From Serratia grimesii NBRC 13537 (GTDB lineage: Bacteria; Pseudomonadota; Gammaproteobacteria; Enterobacterales; Enterobacteriaceae), in the NCBI RefSeq assembly GCF_001590905.1, contig NZ_BCTT01000010.1:62001-126000 (forward strand): DNA of 64,000 nt, in the 5' to 3' direction. The notes beneath the pieces are model-generated. The model was given only the letters and a program-made list of their open reading frames with translations, ran no database searches and was not told where the DNA came from. Both the position numbers and the translations under genes were made by a program. Positions 41,529-50,582 of the stretch are shown here, in pieces (position 1 is the first letter of the stretch; each line of letters begins with the position of its first letter).

Positions 41529-41656
41529 TGAGCTGCGAACACCATTCCTCTATATTTACAGGTCGATTTCCCTCCCGTTGCCGCTGAACGCGCGACAAGT
41601 TAGGGTATGACTTTATGCTGCGTCACAATATTCACTGAAAACAGGAAGTCTGATCC

Positions 41657-42346
41657 ATGACGAGTATTCTGCAGTTATTCCAGGCCATTGGGCTGGGTTT
41701 GGTGCTACTGCTGCCGCTGGCCAATCCACTCACCACGGTCGCGCTATTGCTCGGGCTATCGGGCAACATGACGCGTGAAGAGCGCAATCAACAATCATTG
41801 ATGGCGTCAGTCTATGTGTTCTTCATCATGACAGTGGCGTTCTATGCCGGTCAGTTGGTCATGAACACCTTCGGGATTTCTATTCCCGGCTTGCGTATTG
41901 CCGGTGGGTTGATCGTGGCATTTATTGGCTTTCGTATGTTGTTCCCTCAACAACACGCGGAAGAGGCGCCCGAGATTGAAACCAAGAATAACGAATTGCG
42001 CAAGAAAACCTCCGTCAATATCGCTTTTGTCCCACTAGCGATGCCCAGCACCGCTGGCCCGGGGACCATTGCCATGATCATCAGTTCGGCCTCAAGTGTG
42101 AAAGAAAACACACTGGGATTTGCACACTGGGTACTGCTGGTCGCCCCCGTGTCTATCTTCCTGACGGTCTCGTTGATCCTGTGGGCCTGCTTGCGCAGCT
42201 CCGGCGCTATCATGCGTCTCGTGGGTCAAAGTGGCATTGAGGCAATATCTCGACTGATGGGGTTCTTACTGGTGTGTATGGGTGTGCAATTTATTATCAA
42301 CGGCATATTGGAGATCATCTCTACCTACACCCCTGCCGTCGCCTAA
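41657..42346 (+). CDS. marC: MarC-family inner-membrane protein
   Basis: This 229-residue protein with six hydrophobic segments (UPF0056/MarC) matches E. coli MarC nearly throughout: [69 protein letters not shown] and the C-terminal [25 protein letters not shown]. Despite the name it is not tied to multiple antibiotic resistance, and its function is unknown. Unlike E. coli, no marRAB lies beside it here. Confidence 0.93.
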   Translation: MTSILQLFQAIGLGLVLLLPLANPLTTVALLLGLSGNMTREERNQQSLMASVYVFFIMTVAFYAGQLVMNTFGISIPGLRIAGGLIVAFIGFRMLFPQQHAEEAPEIETKNNELRKKTSVNIAFVPLAMPSTAGPGTIAMIISSASSVKENTLGFAHWVLLVAPVSIFLTVSLILWACLRSSGAIMRLVGQSGIEAISRLMGFLLVCMGVQFIINGILEIISTYTPAVA

Positions 42347-42355
42347 TCCGTTTAA

Positions 42356-42376
42356 CGGGCGCGATTGCCGCGCCCG
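42356..42376. terminator. Shared terminator between convergent marC and the binding-protein gene
   Basis: CGGGCGCG-ATTGC-CGCGCCCG, a perfect eight-base stem, starts ten bases after the marC stop and seven before the convergent stop. CTTCAC follows, with no long T run. Confidence 0.65.
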
Positions 42377-42382
42377 CTTCAC

Positions 42383-43516
42383 TTATTTACCTGCCGGCGC
42401 CTGCGCGCCTAAAATCCCCTTACCTTCCGGCACTTCGGTAAAACGACTGAGGATCTCACTGTAGGTTTTCGCCGGGTCCAAATCCTTGAACTGATTCGGA
42501 TAGATAAACTTCGCCAGATACTCTAGTCCAACGATATTGTACGGATGATTGTAGAAGTTGTGATAAATGCCATAGAAGCGACCGTCTTTTACCGCGGAAA
42601 GCTGGGCAAAGCCCGGACGCTGTTTCATTCTGTTGAACGCATCATCCACCTGCTGTTGCGTCACACCGTAGCCAAAAGGCACTGCGGCGTTGGTTTTACT
42701 GGCCCACTGGGAGCCGGAAACAATATAGGCATCTGGCTTCATGCTGATCACTTTCTCAAGCGATACGTCGCCCGTCGCGCCCGGTAACAGTTCCGAACCC
42801 ACATTGCGTGCGCCTACCGCTTCAATCATCCCGCCCCAGCCGACATGTGCATGCGTGAAACAACAAGACTCCAGCCCATTCAGGCCGGCTTTCGCCTCAA
42901 TAAATACCAGCGGCTTTGGCTCTACCGTTTTGGTTTTATCGAGGATGCGCTGGTAGTGCTGCTGATAAAAGTCCGTGTACTGTTTCGCTTCACTTTCACG
43001 GTTTAGCGTTTCCCCCAACAGGGTGATGCTTTTCGGGGTGTTCTCCACTGGCTTAAGCATGGTATCGATAAACAACACCGGGATATTCAGTGCTTGCAGC
43101 TTGTCCAGTACGCCAGTCTGGCTCAGGGACGGTTTAGAACGCAGCTGCGCCACCATCAAATCGGGATGCTTAGCGATCACGCTTTCCAGATTAACCTCGC
43201 CCTTGTCGCTGAACCCCATATCAATAATGTTATTTGCTTCAGGCCACTTACTTTGCAGGATTTTCCAGGTCTCGCCATCACTTTTCTTCAGCAAATTATT
43301 CCACGCCACCAGACGGTTAAAGGGATCGGCGCGGTCAAGCAAGGCCAGGGTCAGAATATCGCGACCGTCCTGCACCACAATGCGTTTAGGCTCTTGTTTA
43401 ATGGTCAGAGTTTGACCGGCGGTATCCGTCAGGGTGAGCGGATAAGTGGTCGCCATCGCCTGAGCAGACAAACCACAGGCGCAGGCTAAAGCCAACAAGG
43501 TCATTCGACGGTGCAC
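42383..43516 (-). CDS. Periplasmic iron-chelate-type ABC binding protein without a linked importer
   Basis: I start it at GTG 43516 (AAGGAG six bases before), giving 377 residues with a signal peptide ending near AQAMATT. The protein has the TroA/BtuF-like cluster-8 fold of siderophore and haem binding proteins: KRIVVQDGRDILTLALL, an ESVIAKHPDLMVAQ helix joint, IPVLFIDTM, and later VISMKPDAYIVSGSQ. The stretch SCCFTHAHVGWGGMIEAVGARNVG is typical of this group. No permease, ATPase or outer-membrane receptor is nearby. A Fur-like palindrome lies upstream at 43554-43575. The ligand is unknown, probably an Fe(III) complex. Confidence 0.8.
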   Translation of the reverse strand: MHRRMTLLALACACGLSAQAMATTYPLTLTDTAGQTLTIKQEPKRIVVQDGRDILTLALLDRADPFNRLVAWNNLLKKSDGETWKILQSKWPEANNIIDMGFSDKGEVNLESVIAKHPDLMVAQLRSKPSLSQTGVLDKLQALNIPVLFIDTMLKPVENTPKSITLLGETLNRESEAKQYTDFYQQHYQRILDKTKTVEPKPLVFIEAKAGLNGLESCCFTHAHVGWGGMIEAVGARNVGSELLPGATGDVSLEKVISMKPDAYIVSGSQWASKTNAAVPFGYGVTQQQVDDAFNRMKQRPGFAQLSAVKDGRFYGIYHNFYNHPYNIVGLEYLAKFIYPNQFKDLDPAKTYSEILSRFTEVPEGKGILGAQAPAGK

Positions 43517-43553
43517 GTAACACTCCTTAGCGTAGGAAATTAATCCAGAAATA

Positions 43554-43575
43554 ATAATGAGAACTGCTCCCATTA
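43554..43575 (-). promoter_or_regulatory. Fur-like palindrome upstream of the binding-protein gene
   Basis: TAATGAG and CCCATTA flank a short centre, inside AATAATAATGAGAACTGCTC then CCATTATC. It resembles a degenerate Fur box and lies about 40 bases upstream of the GTG start. It was found by eye. Confidence 0.5.
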
Positions 43576-43635
43576 TCAAAGAGAACGCCAGGCGAGTTTT
43601 CGGTTAATTGAAAAGAGATGTGAACAGAAACAAGC

Positions 43636-43659
43636 TGGTGCGCCGGAACCGGCGCACCA
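43636..43659 (-). terminator. Terminator of the HAAAP transporter gene
   Basis: TGGTGCGCCGG pairs perfectly with CCGGCGCACCA around a two-base loop (effective loop four), seven bases beyond the stop. GCTTGTTTC follows on the minus strand. Confidence 0.7.
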
Positions 43660-43665
43660 CTCAGA

Positions 43666-44949
43666 TTAAATCAGACCGTATATTAGCGCCGACAACGCAA
43701 TCAGCCCCATCACCAGTACGAAGATATTGCTTAACGCACGATAGCGACGCATTGCAGGTACCGCGCGTACCGCATACATCGGCAGAATAAACAGGATCGC
43801 TGCGATCAGCGGGCCACTGATGGTTTCGATAATATGCAACGCACTTGGGTTCCAGACGGTCGCCGCCCAGGTCAGCAGGAACAGTAACACAGCGGAAATT
43901 CGGTGCGTAATACGCGAGCTTAAGGGTTTACCAACAGCACGTGTCACGCCGTCAATCAGACTGGTCGCTCCCTCGGTCACGCCCAGTGAGGTACCCAGAT
44001 AAGACTTGGCCATCGCCAACATCGCCATCATCGGGCCAAGATAGGCGATCAATGGGTTAGAGAATTTGTTCGCCAACGTGGTCAGCACGGTTATGTTTTG
44101 TTCTTTTGCCTGCTGCATATCCTCATGAGACAGACTTAACACGCAACTGAAGACAAAGAACAGTACCGTGACGCAGATCAGGACGTAACTGTAGCGCATG
44201 ATACGTGCGCAGCGACGTTCAGCCAGATCGCCATACAGGCTCTTTTGGGTCGAGGCAAACGACGAAATGATCGGCGCATGACTAAAAGAAAATACCATTA
44301 CCGGTACAGCCAACCACAATGAATGCCATAAATCAGGGCTGTTGAATCGCGTGTTGGCCAGGCCACTGACAAAGTTGGCCGTTTGCCAGGTTGGCATCAG
44401 GTACAGTGAAATACCCATCAAAAACACCAGCAGCGGGAACACCAGCATCCCCATCGCCGAAACAATGGCGTCTTTGCCATGCAACAGAACCAGGTTCAGC
44501 ACAACCACGACGACCAGGCTCAACCAGATACGTGGCAATGGCGTGATATGAAACTGATGGATCAGGAAACTGTCGAGCGCGTTGGTAATCGAAATACTGT
44601 ACACCAGCACAATCGGGAAGAACGCCATCAGGTACAGCACCATGATGATTTTGCCGGCCAAGACACCGAAGTGCTCAACCACTACATCATGGATATTGCC
44701 GTCGCGGCTGGAGCCGGAAAGTACAAAACGGCTCAGTGCGCGGTGGGGTAAATAGGTCAGTGGGAAGGCAAATAACGCCATCAGTACCAGAACCAACGGG
44801 CCGTTCAACCCGGCATTGATTGGCAGGAATAACGTGCCTGCACCCACCGCAGTGGCGTAAAGACCAAACATCCAGACGGTGTCAGTCTTATTCCATTTGC
44901 CCGGCTGGGCCGAAGCCAGCGTGCCTGAATCGGGAGAAATCGTACTCAT
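43666..44949 (-). CDS. HAAAP-family amino-acid permease (SdaC/TdcC-like)
   Basis: From ATG 44949 the protein has 427 residues with eleven hydrophobic segments. It belongs to the hydroxy/aromatic amino-acid permease family (SdaC, TdcC, YhjV, DlsT): GLYATAVGAGTLFLPINAGLNG near the N-terminus, and FSFSHAPIISSFASTQKSLYGDLAERRC and MLAMAKSYLGTSLGVTEGATSLI later. Serine, threonine or a related amino acid taken up with protons is the likely substrate, but the sequence alone does not choose. No serine deaminase gene is adjacent, so I give no symbol. An in-frame codon at 44979 would add ten residues. Confidence 0.85.
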   Translation of the reverse strand: MSTISPDSGTLASAQPGKWNKTDTVWMFGLYATAVGAGTLFLPINAGLNGPLVLVLMALFAFPLTYLPHRALSRFVLSGSSRDGNIHDVVVEHFGVLAGKIIMVLYLMAFFPIVLVYSISITNALDSFLIHQFHITPLPRIWLSLVVVVVLNLVLLHGKDAIVSAMGMLVFPLLVFLMGISLYLMPTWQTANFVSGLANTRFNSPDLWHSLWLAVPVMVFSFSHAPIISSFASTQKSLYGDLAERRCARIMRYSYVLICVTVLFFVFSCVLSLSHEDMQQAKEQNITVLTTLANKFSNPLIAYLGPMMAMLAMAKSYLGTSLGVTEGATSLIDGVTRAVGKPLSSRITHRISAVLLFLLTWAATVWNPSALHIIETISGPLIAAILFILPMYAVRAVPAMRRYRALSNIFVLVMGLIALSALIYGLI

Positions 44950-45181
44950 AGGAAAGCTTACCTTAATCTGCGGCGACAACGATTGCGCCTAACGGGATAT
45001 CCTTCTCCGCGAATTTTTAATAATAATCAGTGGATTAACTCAGAATTTCATTCTTATGCCTGATAAAAGGACGGCAAAGGATAATTAAAAATGCTGTCCG
45101 GGTCTATCTTTCGCTTGCTGACTGTCTGCTTCGTGAACAATTATCGCGCTAAAAATCGCCGTGGGGAGCACAAAAAGCTGA

Positions 45182-45197
45182 GGCCTCTTACGAGGCC
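45182..45197 (-). terminator. Terminator of the gluconate dehydrogenase operon
   Basis: GGCCTC-TTAC-GAGGCC, extended by CTG/CAG across a mismatch, is followed on the minus strand by CTTTTTGTG, about ten bases beyond the cytochrome stop. Confidence 0.75.
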
Positions 45198-45207
45198 CCA
45201 GTGGGAG

Positions 45208-46545
45208 TTACTTGTTAGCGTCCGGGTGTTCCGGCACCGCTGCACTACCCATTTCCTTCTCATCGCGGATCATCGAGCGGTCTTTACGCACGCTGGCCAC
45301 GTCAGAGGCGCTGATAGGCTTGGCGCTATTGCCCCAGCTTGAGCGAATGAAGTTAACCACATCCGCCACCTGCTGGTCATTCAGACGCCAACCAAACGGC
45401 GGCATGGTGATGTTGGATACAGCCCCTTTTACCGCCGGCGTAGTGTTACCGGTCAACACGATGTGAATCAACGATGTCGCATCTTCAGTCTGCACGACCG
45501 GGTTGCCTTTAAGCGCCGGGAACGCACGTTTGTAGCCGATGCCGTCAGTACGGTGGCAGGCGGCACAGTTATCGACGTACAACGCCGCGCCTGGCTTGCT
45601 GTCGTTACCACGCCACAGATCCTTAGCGACACTGTCTTCGACTGGCGCAGCCTGCTGCTTACCATCTTTCGGCGGCAGTGTTTTCAGGTAACGCGAGATC
45701 GCCGTCAGGTCTTCATCGCTCAGGTACTGCAAGCTGTGCTCGACCACGTCACTCATGCCGCCGAATACGATCGACTTGTCATTACGACCGGTTTTCAGGA
45801 ATTCGGTCAGCTCGGCTTCACTCCAGGTTCCCAGTCCGTCCTTATTGTCACCACGCAGGCTGGATGCAACCCAACCGTCGATCGGCGCATTGCTGCCGGA
45901 CAGATAGTTGTCACCGTCGTTATTGCTCAGTGCTTTTTCCTGCATCGTGATGCTGCGTGGCGTATGGCAAGCACCACAGTGGCCCAAACCTTCTACCAGA
46001 TAACGACCCCGCTCAATCACAGGATCGGCCTTGGCGTCAGCCACAAAGTCCGCCGGCGATGGCGCAAACATACCGCGCCAGATGCTCAACGGCCAACGCA
46101 TCGACAGCGGCCAAGGAATGTCGGAATCCTTATTAGCCTGTTCCACCGGTTCCACGCCATGCATGAAATAGGCGTACATGGCACGCATATCGTCTTCTTT
46201 CACCAGCGCAAACGACGGATACGGCATTGCCGGGTACAAGGTGCTGCCGTTTTTGGCGACCCCTTTACGCACTGCGTTATCGAAGTCTTCAAAACTGTAA
46301 TCACCAATACCGGTTTTCTTATCCGGCGAGATGTTGGTGGAGTAAATAGTACCGATCGGCGTTTCCATCGCCAGACCACCAGCAAACGCTTTACCGCTTT
46401 TGCCATTGGTATGGCAGGCCACGCAGTCACCGGCACGCGCCAGATATTCGCCGCGTTTGATCAGCTCGCTGCTGACCGTGGCGTCCTGCGCCCAGACGGA
46501 GAAACTTAGTGCACTGAGAACCAGTGCGGGAACAAATGCTTTCAT
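45208..46545 (-). CDS. Gluconate 2-dehydrogenase cytochrome c subunit (three haems)
   Basis: This 445-residue periplasmic cytochrome c passes electrons from the flavin subunit to ubiquinone. A signal peptide is visible (ending SVWAQ). Three CxxCH haem sites are present: CVACH near residue 40, CGACH near 190 and CAACH near 330. The family's methionine-ligand region GGLAMETPIGTIYSTNISPDKKTGIG follows the first haem. A C-terminal membrane anchor is not obvious. It is the last gene of the three-gene operon and is followed by a terminator. Confidence 0.92.
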   Translation of the reverse strand: MKAFVPALVLSALSFSVWAQDATVSSELIKRGEYLARAGDCVACHTNGKSGKAFAGGLAMETPIGTIYSTNISPDKKTGIGDYSFEDFDNAVRKGVAKNGSTLYPAMPYPSFALVKEDDMRAMYAYFMHGVEPVEQANKDSDIPWPLSMRWPLSIWRGMFAPSPADFVADAKADPVIERGRYLVEGLGHCGACHTPRSITMQEKALSNNDGDNYLSGSNAPIDGWVASSLRGDNKDGLGTWSEAELTEFLKTGRNDKSIVFGGMSDVVEHSLQYLSDEDLTAISRYLKTLPPKDGKQQAAPVEDSVAKDLWRGNDSKPGAALYVDNCAACHRTDGIGYKRAFPALKGNPVVQTEDATSLIHIVLTGNTTPAVKGAVSNITMPPFGWRLNDQQVADVVNFIRSSWGNSAKPISASDVASVRKDRSMIRDEKEMGSAAVPEHPDANK

Positions 46546-46557
46546 CAGTCGCCGTCC

Positions 46558-48339
46558 TTATGCCTGCACCAAAGGGCCTGGGTTTTTCAGATACTGCTCG
46601 CGGATAGCGCGTGCAGACCAGTAAGCCAACGCGGCTACGGTGCCGGTCGGGTTGTAACCCAGCCCCTGCGGGAAAGCCGATGCGCCGATCGAGAACACGT
46701 TATGTACGTCCCAGCTTTGCAAGTAGCGATTTACCGCGCTGGTCTTCGGATCTTCGCCCATTACCGCACCGCCATTCATGTGCGTGGTTTGGTAGCTGGT
46801 AGTATCAAAGTGGCTGTTGGCGTTTTTCGGGCTGCCAGAAATCAGTTTCGGGTTCATGGCCTTGGCGATCGGTGCCATTTTATCGAACATGAACTGCGCC
46901 ATCTTGATGTCGTTTTCCTGCCAGTCAAACGTCATACGCAGCAGCGGTTGGCCGAACACGTTCTTGTAGTTAGGATCAAGATCCAGATAGTTACTGCGAT
47001 ATGACTGGTGCGCGCCGTGGGCATCCATCGAGACATGATGGGTATAAGCATCCGCCACCGCCGCTTTCCATTTGCTGCCCCACGTCGGAGTGCCTGGAGG
47101 AGTTGGCAATCCAGAGATAGGTTTAGTCCCTGCCTGGTTAACCCAGAACGGCGAACCACCAACGAAGCCTTCTTTTGCGTGGTCAAAGTTATCGGCGTTG
47201 AAGTCGTCCACACCCACACCATTACCGCCGGCACCAATGAACGGGTTGGTAAACACGTCCTTGTCAAAGAACGCCTTGATAGTGGTCAGATTTTGGTAAG
47301 CAAAGTTACGTCCTACCACACCTTCACCCGTCACGGGGTCGTAAGGCTTGCCAATGCCAGACAGCAGCATCAAATGCACGTTGTGGAACTGGAACGCGCC
47401 CAGGATCACCAACTCAGCCGGCTGTTCGATTTCACGGCCCTGCGCGTCGATATAATTCACGCCAGTTGCACGAGATTTATCGTCAGTCAGGTTCACCTTC
47501 AGTACGTTGGCGTTGGTGCGTAGCTCGAAGCGTTTTTCCATCCGCAACGCCGGCAAGATATTGACGTTTGGCGACGCTTTGGAATACATGTAGCAGGCGT
47601 AGCCACTACAGAAACCGCAGAAGTTGCACGGCCCCATCTGCGCACCATACGGGTTGGTGTAGGAGTCTGAAGTATTGGCTGACGGCAGATTGTAAGGGTG
47701 ATAACCCACGTCCCGTGCCGCTTTTTCAAACAACTGTGCTGAAAACGTATTCTTTTGCGCGGGCAACGGGAAGTTGTCGGAACGGTCTGCCGCGAAAGGG
47801 TTGCCGCCCTTTGGCGCCATCTTTTGGCCCTTGACTGTCCAGGCCGTGCCGGAAGTGCCGAACACTTTCTCAGCCTTGTCGAAGAAGGGTTCCAGCTCGT
47901 CATAGGTTACGCCGAAGTCTTGGATGGTCATGTCCTTCGGAATGAAGCTTTTGCCATAACGCTCTTCGTAATGGCTACGCATGCGCAGCTCGATAGGATC
48001 AATACGGAAATGCACACCTGACCAGTGCAGGCCTGCACCACCCACGCCGGTACCCGGCAGGAATGCCGCCAACTGGCGATAAGGCACTGCCGTCTGACTG
48101 GTATTGTGACGAATTGTCACGGTACTTTTAGACAGATCCTGGAACAGTTTGCGACGAATATTATAGGTCAGTTCGTCGATCACCTGCGGGTAGGAGCCGT
48201 CCGGGTAGGTATCGCGCATCGGGCCGCGTTCCAGCGCTACCACGTTGAGGCCAGCCTCGGTCAGTTCCTTGGCCATAATGGCGCCGACCCAGCCGAAGCC
48301 GACGATCACCGCGTCTACTTTTTTCATTACCGTTGCCAT
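46558..48339 (-). CDS. Gluconate 2-dehydrogenase FAD (GMC-type) catalytic subunit
   Basis: This 593-residue GMC-family flavoprotein oxidises D-gluconate at C2 in the periplasm to 2-keto-D-gluconate. VGFGWVGAIMAKELTEAGLNVVALERG is the FAD-binding Rossmann segment; ATG 48339 and the Met five residues on are both possible starts. CNFCGFCSGYACYM is the cysteine-rich block of this membrane-dehydrogenase group. The C-terminal NPTGTVAALAYWSARAI contacts FAD. It has no signal peptide of its own and probably rides through Tat with the small subunit. It starts two bases after that gene. The choice of gluconate over sorbitol or fructose follows the closest family I recall. Confidence 0.88.
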   Translation of the reverse strand: MATVMKKVDAVIVGFGWVGAIMAKELTEAGLNVVALERGPMRDTYPDGSYPQVIDELTYNIRRKLFQDLSKSTVTIRHNTSQTAVPYRQLAAFLPGTGVGGAGLHWSGVHFRIDPIELRMRSHYEERYGKSFIPKDMTIQDFGVTYDELEPFFDKAEKVFGTSGTAWTVKGQKMAPKGGNPFAADRSDNFPLPAQKNTFSAQLFEKAARDVGYHPYNLPSANTSDSYTNPYGAQMGPCNFCGFCSGYACYMYSKASPNVNILPALRMEKRFELRTNANVLKVNLTDDKSRATGVNYIDAQGREIEQPAELVILGAFQFHNVHLMLLSGIGKPYDPVTGEGVVGRNFAYQNLTTIKAFFDKDVFTNPFIGAGGNGVGVDDFNADNFDHAKEGFVGGSPFWVNQAGTKPISGLPTPPGTPTWGSKWKAAVADAYTHHVSMDAHGAHQSYRSNYLDLDPNYKNVFGQPLLRMTFDWQENDIKMAQFMFDKMAPIAKAMNPKLISGSPKNANSHFDTTSYQTTHMNGGAVMGEDPKTSAVNRYLQSWDVHNVFSIGASAFPQGLGYNPTGTVAALAYWSARAIREQYLKNPGPLVQA

Positions 48340-48341
48340 TG

Positions 48342-49067
48342 TTACCCCCTCTCCCCACGAATTGATACCGGGGGTAAGGGATAACGTTCCCCTCGCTCAA
48401 CCCAGTCCATGAAATCGGCGCGCGCGCCCGGAAAATTAATCAGCTTCCAACCGACCATGTCTTTATTGCCACCATGGATCGGATCGCTGAAGAAACCTTC
48501 GCGGGTGTTTTGCAGCAGGTAGGAGAAAAACAACTTGGCAGGTAGCTGCTCGAATTCTGCATCACCGGACTCAAACTTCTGCAGCATGGCGTCCTGCTGT
48601 GCAGCGTCCAATTCGGCAAAGACTTTGCCGGCAGTTTTCTTGCTGTAAGCATCGGCATCAGCGATACCGAGGTTATAGATTTGCTTTGGCACCAACGGCA
48701 GTTGGTAACCCATTTCCTTCGGCACATCCGGGTTAAACGGCCCCTGCATGTACCAAATAGAACCGGTCGCGTACGGGGTATTCATCTGGCGATCGATAAA
48801 TTCTGGTACACCGGCTTCCAACGCACCAGGACCGCGATCGTCAGCAGGGATCAACCGCGCCGTCGCCGCCTTGACGAACGCCCACTCTTCCGGGGTGAAG
48901 AACGTGGGCTGGTAGTCATTTTGTTTAGGGGTATCTGTTGCCGCAACCGCCGGCATTGTGGCTGTCAGCGCGCTAACGCCACTGCCACCAATTACCGCTG
49001 CGGGGATTAAAGTCATCGATTTCAACAGGAAATCGCGCCGTGAATTGTTAGTTTTATCGTCCGACAT
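48342..49067 (-). CDS. Gluconate 2-dehydrogenase small (gamma) subunit with Tat signal
   Basis: From ATG 49067 the subunit has 241 residues. The Tat motif [21 protein letters not shown] covers about residues 8-28 and suggests folded export of the gamma-alpha pair. The mature part has [39 protein letters not shown], typical of the family. An alternative ATG at 49079 would add four residues. It is first in the operon gamma-alpha-cytochrome. The family small subunit is needed for export or stability of the flavin subunit. Confidence 0.9.
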   Translation of the reverse strand: MSDDKTNNSRRDFLLKSMTLIPAAVIGGSGVSALTATMPAVAATDTPKQNDYQPTFFTPEEWAFVKAATARLIPADDRGPGALEAGVPEFIDRQMNTPYATGSIWYMQGPFNPDVPKEMGYQLPLVPKQIYNLGIADADAYSKKTAGKVFAELDAAQQDAMLQKFESGDAEFEQLPAKLFFSYLLQNTREGFFSDPIHGGNKDMVGWKLINFPGARADFMDWVERGERYPLPPVSIRGERG

Positions 49068-49337
49068 ATCACATTCCATCCAAAGATAATCACAACTATT
49101 TAACCTCAACCTTGCGGTCGATGCGGGTTTTAAACATAAATTGTTACCTATTTGTACATTTATTGAAGGCCAAAAAGTGATCAAACGCAATAATGTTACC
49201 GGTAACTTATTGAATGAACGTAAAGATTTGGCTGTTAATGTAAATTTAACTATTCGTGCGGTTTTTTAGGTAACAGGATGGGAAATAACGAAAGATGAGA
49301 GATACATCGCGATTTGACTGCGCGCCACTAAAAAAAA
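49068..49337. other. Promoter region of the gluconate dehydrogenase operon
   Basis: About 270 bases, AT-rich at 49140-49260. It contains an ACCGGTAACTT stretch and no gene that I can support. No GntR operator was recognised by eye. Confidence 0.4.
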
Positions 49338-49356
49338 CGGCCCCATTGAGGGGCCG
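49338..49356 (-). terminator. Terminator of emtA
   Basis: CGGCCCC-ATTGA-GGGGCCG is followed on the minus strand by TTTTTTT, 20 bases beyond the emtA stop. Confidence 0.9.
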
Positions 49357-49376
49357 GTTTAGCAAAGACAGCTGAA

Positions 49377-50042
49377 CTAGGGTGACATTGCCTGGTAGGC
49401 CGTCGTCACCTTCCATAAATAGCGCGGCGCCTGTGGGGCTGGGTGCTTTTTCTGGATGTGTTGATAAAACTCATCCGGGCTCATTTGATTGATGCGGTTT
49501 ACCGCCACGCGCTTATCGGATGAGAAGGTACGTAACATGGCACCTGCCCCATTCACATAAGAAACAATGGTGGCATAACGCAACGTTTGTGGATCATTGA
49601 TCCCGGCTAGCTGCTGGCTTTGAAGAATATTGATATAGGCTGTTCCCAGATCAATATTGACCGCCGGATCCTTCAACTCACGCGAGCTTGGTTGCCCGCT
49701 TCTTCCTTTTAGTCGATAGGCGTCACGCCCGGCGGTTGAAGGTTTCAGCTGCATTAATCCCACTGCGTTCGAGGTGCTGACTGCGTTCGGGTTAAACCCG
49801 GACTCCACCTGAATAATCGCTTTAATCAGCGTTTCGTCAACGCCATAACTGTTGGCGGCCTGACGAATGTAATCGTTATAAGCTATCGGTGTCCCTGTGC
49901 GGTTTACCGGAGCCTGCGGGGGAGTCTTTAACCAACCGCCACGCGTTGTGCCACTGCTTGAATTATTGTTTGCGGTTTGCGGGTCTTTGGCGCACCCCGA
50001 CAACAGCAAAATTGCCGTCAGGCAACCTATTTTTGTTTTCAC
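49377..50042 (-). CDS. emtA: Endo-type membrane-bound lytic transglycosylase
   Basis: This lipoprotein cleaves peptidoglycan glycan strands internally, leaving 1,6-anhydro ends. I start it at GTG 50042 (GAGGG five bases before), giving 221 residues with lipobox LSGC; in-frame codons upstream to 50084 would put 14 residues before the signal peptide. The catalytic glutamate is in IQVESGFNPNAVSTSNAVGLMQLKPST. SYVNGAGAMLRTFSSDKR and the C-terminal HPAPQAPRY match E. coli EmtA (MltE), which is 203 residues. The extra length is a Ser/Asn/Pro-rich linker after the lipobox. Confidence 0.9.
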   Translation of the reverse strand: MKTKIGCLTAILLLSGCAKDPQTANNNSSSGTTRGGWLKTPPQAPVNRTGTPIAYNDYIRQAANSYGVDETLIKAIIQVESGFNPNAVSTSNAVGLMQLKPSTAGRDAYRLKGRSGQPSSRELKDPAVNIDLGTAYINILQSQQLAGINDPQTLRYATIVSYVNGAGAMLRTFSSDKRVAVNRINQMSPDEFYQHIQKKHPAPQAPRYLWKVTTAYQAMSP

Positions 50043-50151
50043 AGAATCCCTCACTCCTTTCAATGAGTTGCGTAGCATATACAACTTGTAAGGACGCCTG
50101 TACGCTTTTTTTGGTCTACTCTCAAGCTACTCGTATACCAAGAGGTGAATT

Positions 50152-50451
50152 ATGAGTCAATCTGCAACGACGTGTTTTGTGGTGACTTTTCGTTATCAGG
50201 AAGAAGGATTAGCTGATTTAGCCAAGCTAACAGGACAATTAACCCTTCAGGGATTTGTCACGTCAGTGACTGACGAACAGGGCGTTCCGCACGAGCTGGG
50301 CAGTAACAGTTTCGCGCTAATAACCCCACTGGATCAAAAGGATGTGCTGTTATTGGCGCAGAAGCTTGGCGAGGTGGCATTGCGAAAAACCCCAGAGGTC
50401 GAAATTGTCACCTATGACGACTACGTTAAGCGGTTACATACTGATACATAA
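50152..50451 (+). CDS. GhoS-family (Cas2-like fold) endoribonuclease-type protein, no GhoT beside it
   Basis: This 99-residue protein resembles E. coli GhoS, the type V antitoxin that cleaves the mRNA of the membrane toxin GhoT. Shared blocks are CFVVTFRY (GhoS YVVSFDY), TDEQGVPHELGSNSFAL (GhoS ADEYGIPRQLNENSFAI) and IVTYDDYVKRL (GhoS IMTVDDYFRQF). No small hydrophobic GhoT-like frame follows in the 131 bases before yfeA, nor does one precede it. It is divergent from emtA, with 109 bases between the chosen starts. It could be an orphan antitoxin or an RNase with another target. AGGTGAATT precedes the ATG. Confidence 0.72.
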   Translation: MSQSATTCFVVTFRYQEEGLADLAKLTGQLTLQGFVTSVTDEQGVPHELGSNSFALITPLDQKDVLLLAQKLGEVALRKTPEVEIVTYDDYVKRLHTDT

Positions 50452-50541
50452 AATGCTATAACTTACCGGACGGTATTATTCTTTCTGTTGAGGAAATAAC
50501 CGGCAGTGAATCTGCAGGTGACGCTTGACTTTGCTCTAATT

Positions 50542-50560
50542 GATATTGATAATCATTTTC
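50542..50560 (+). promoter_or_regulatory. Fur box upstream of yfeA
   Basis: GATATTGATAATCATTTTC matches 17 of 19 bases of the Fur consensus. It is about 20 bases before the yfeA start. Fur controls yfeABCD in Yersinia. Confidence 0.9.
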
Positions 50561-50582
50561 ATTTGAGCCAGGAGATGTCACC

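Noticed and set aside
45463-46509. A 348-codon frame antisense to the cytochrome c subunit
   Set aside because: It mirrors the codon phase of a clearly real tri-haem protein.
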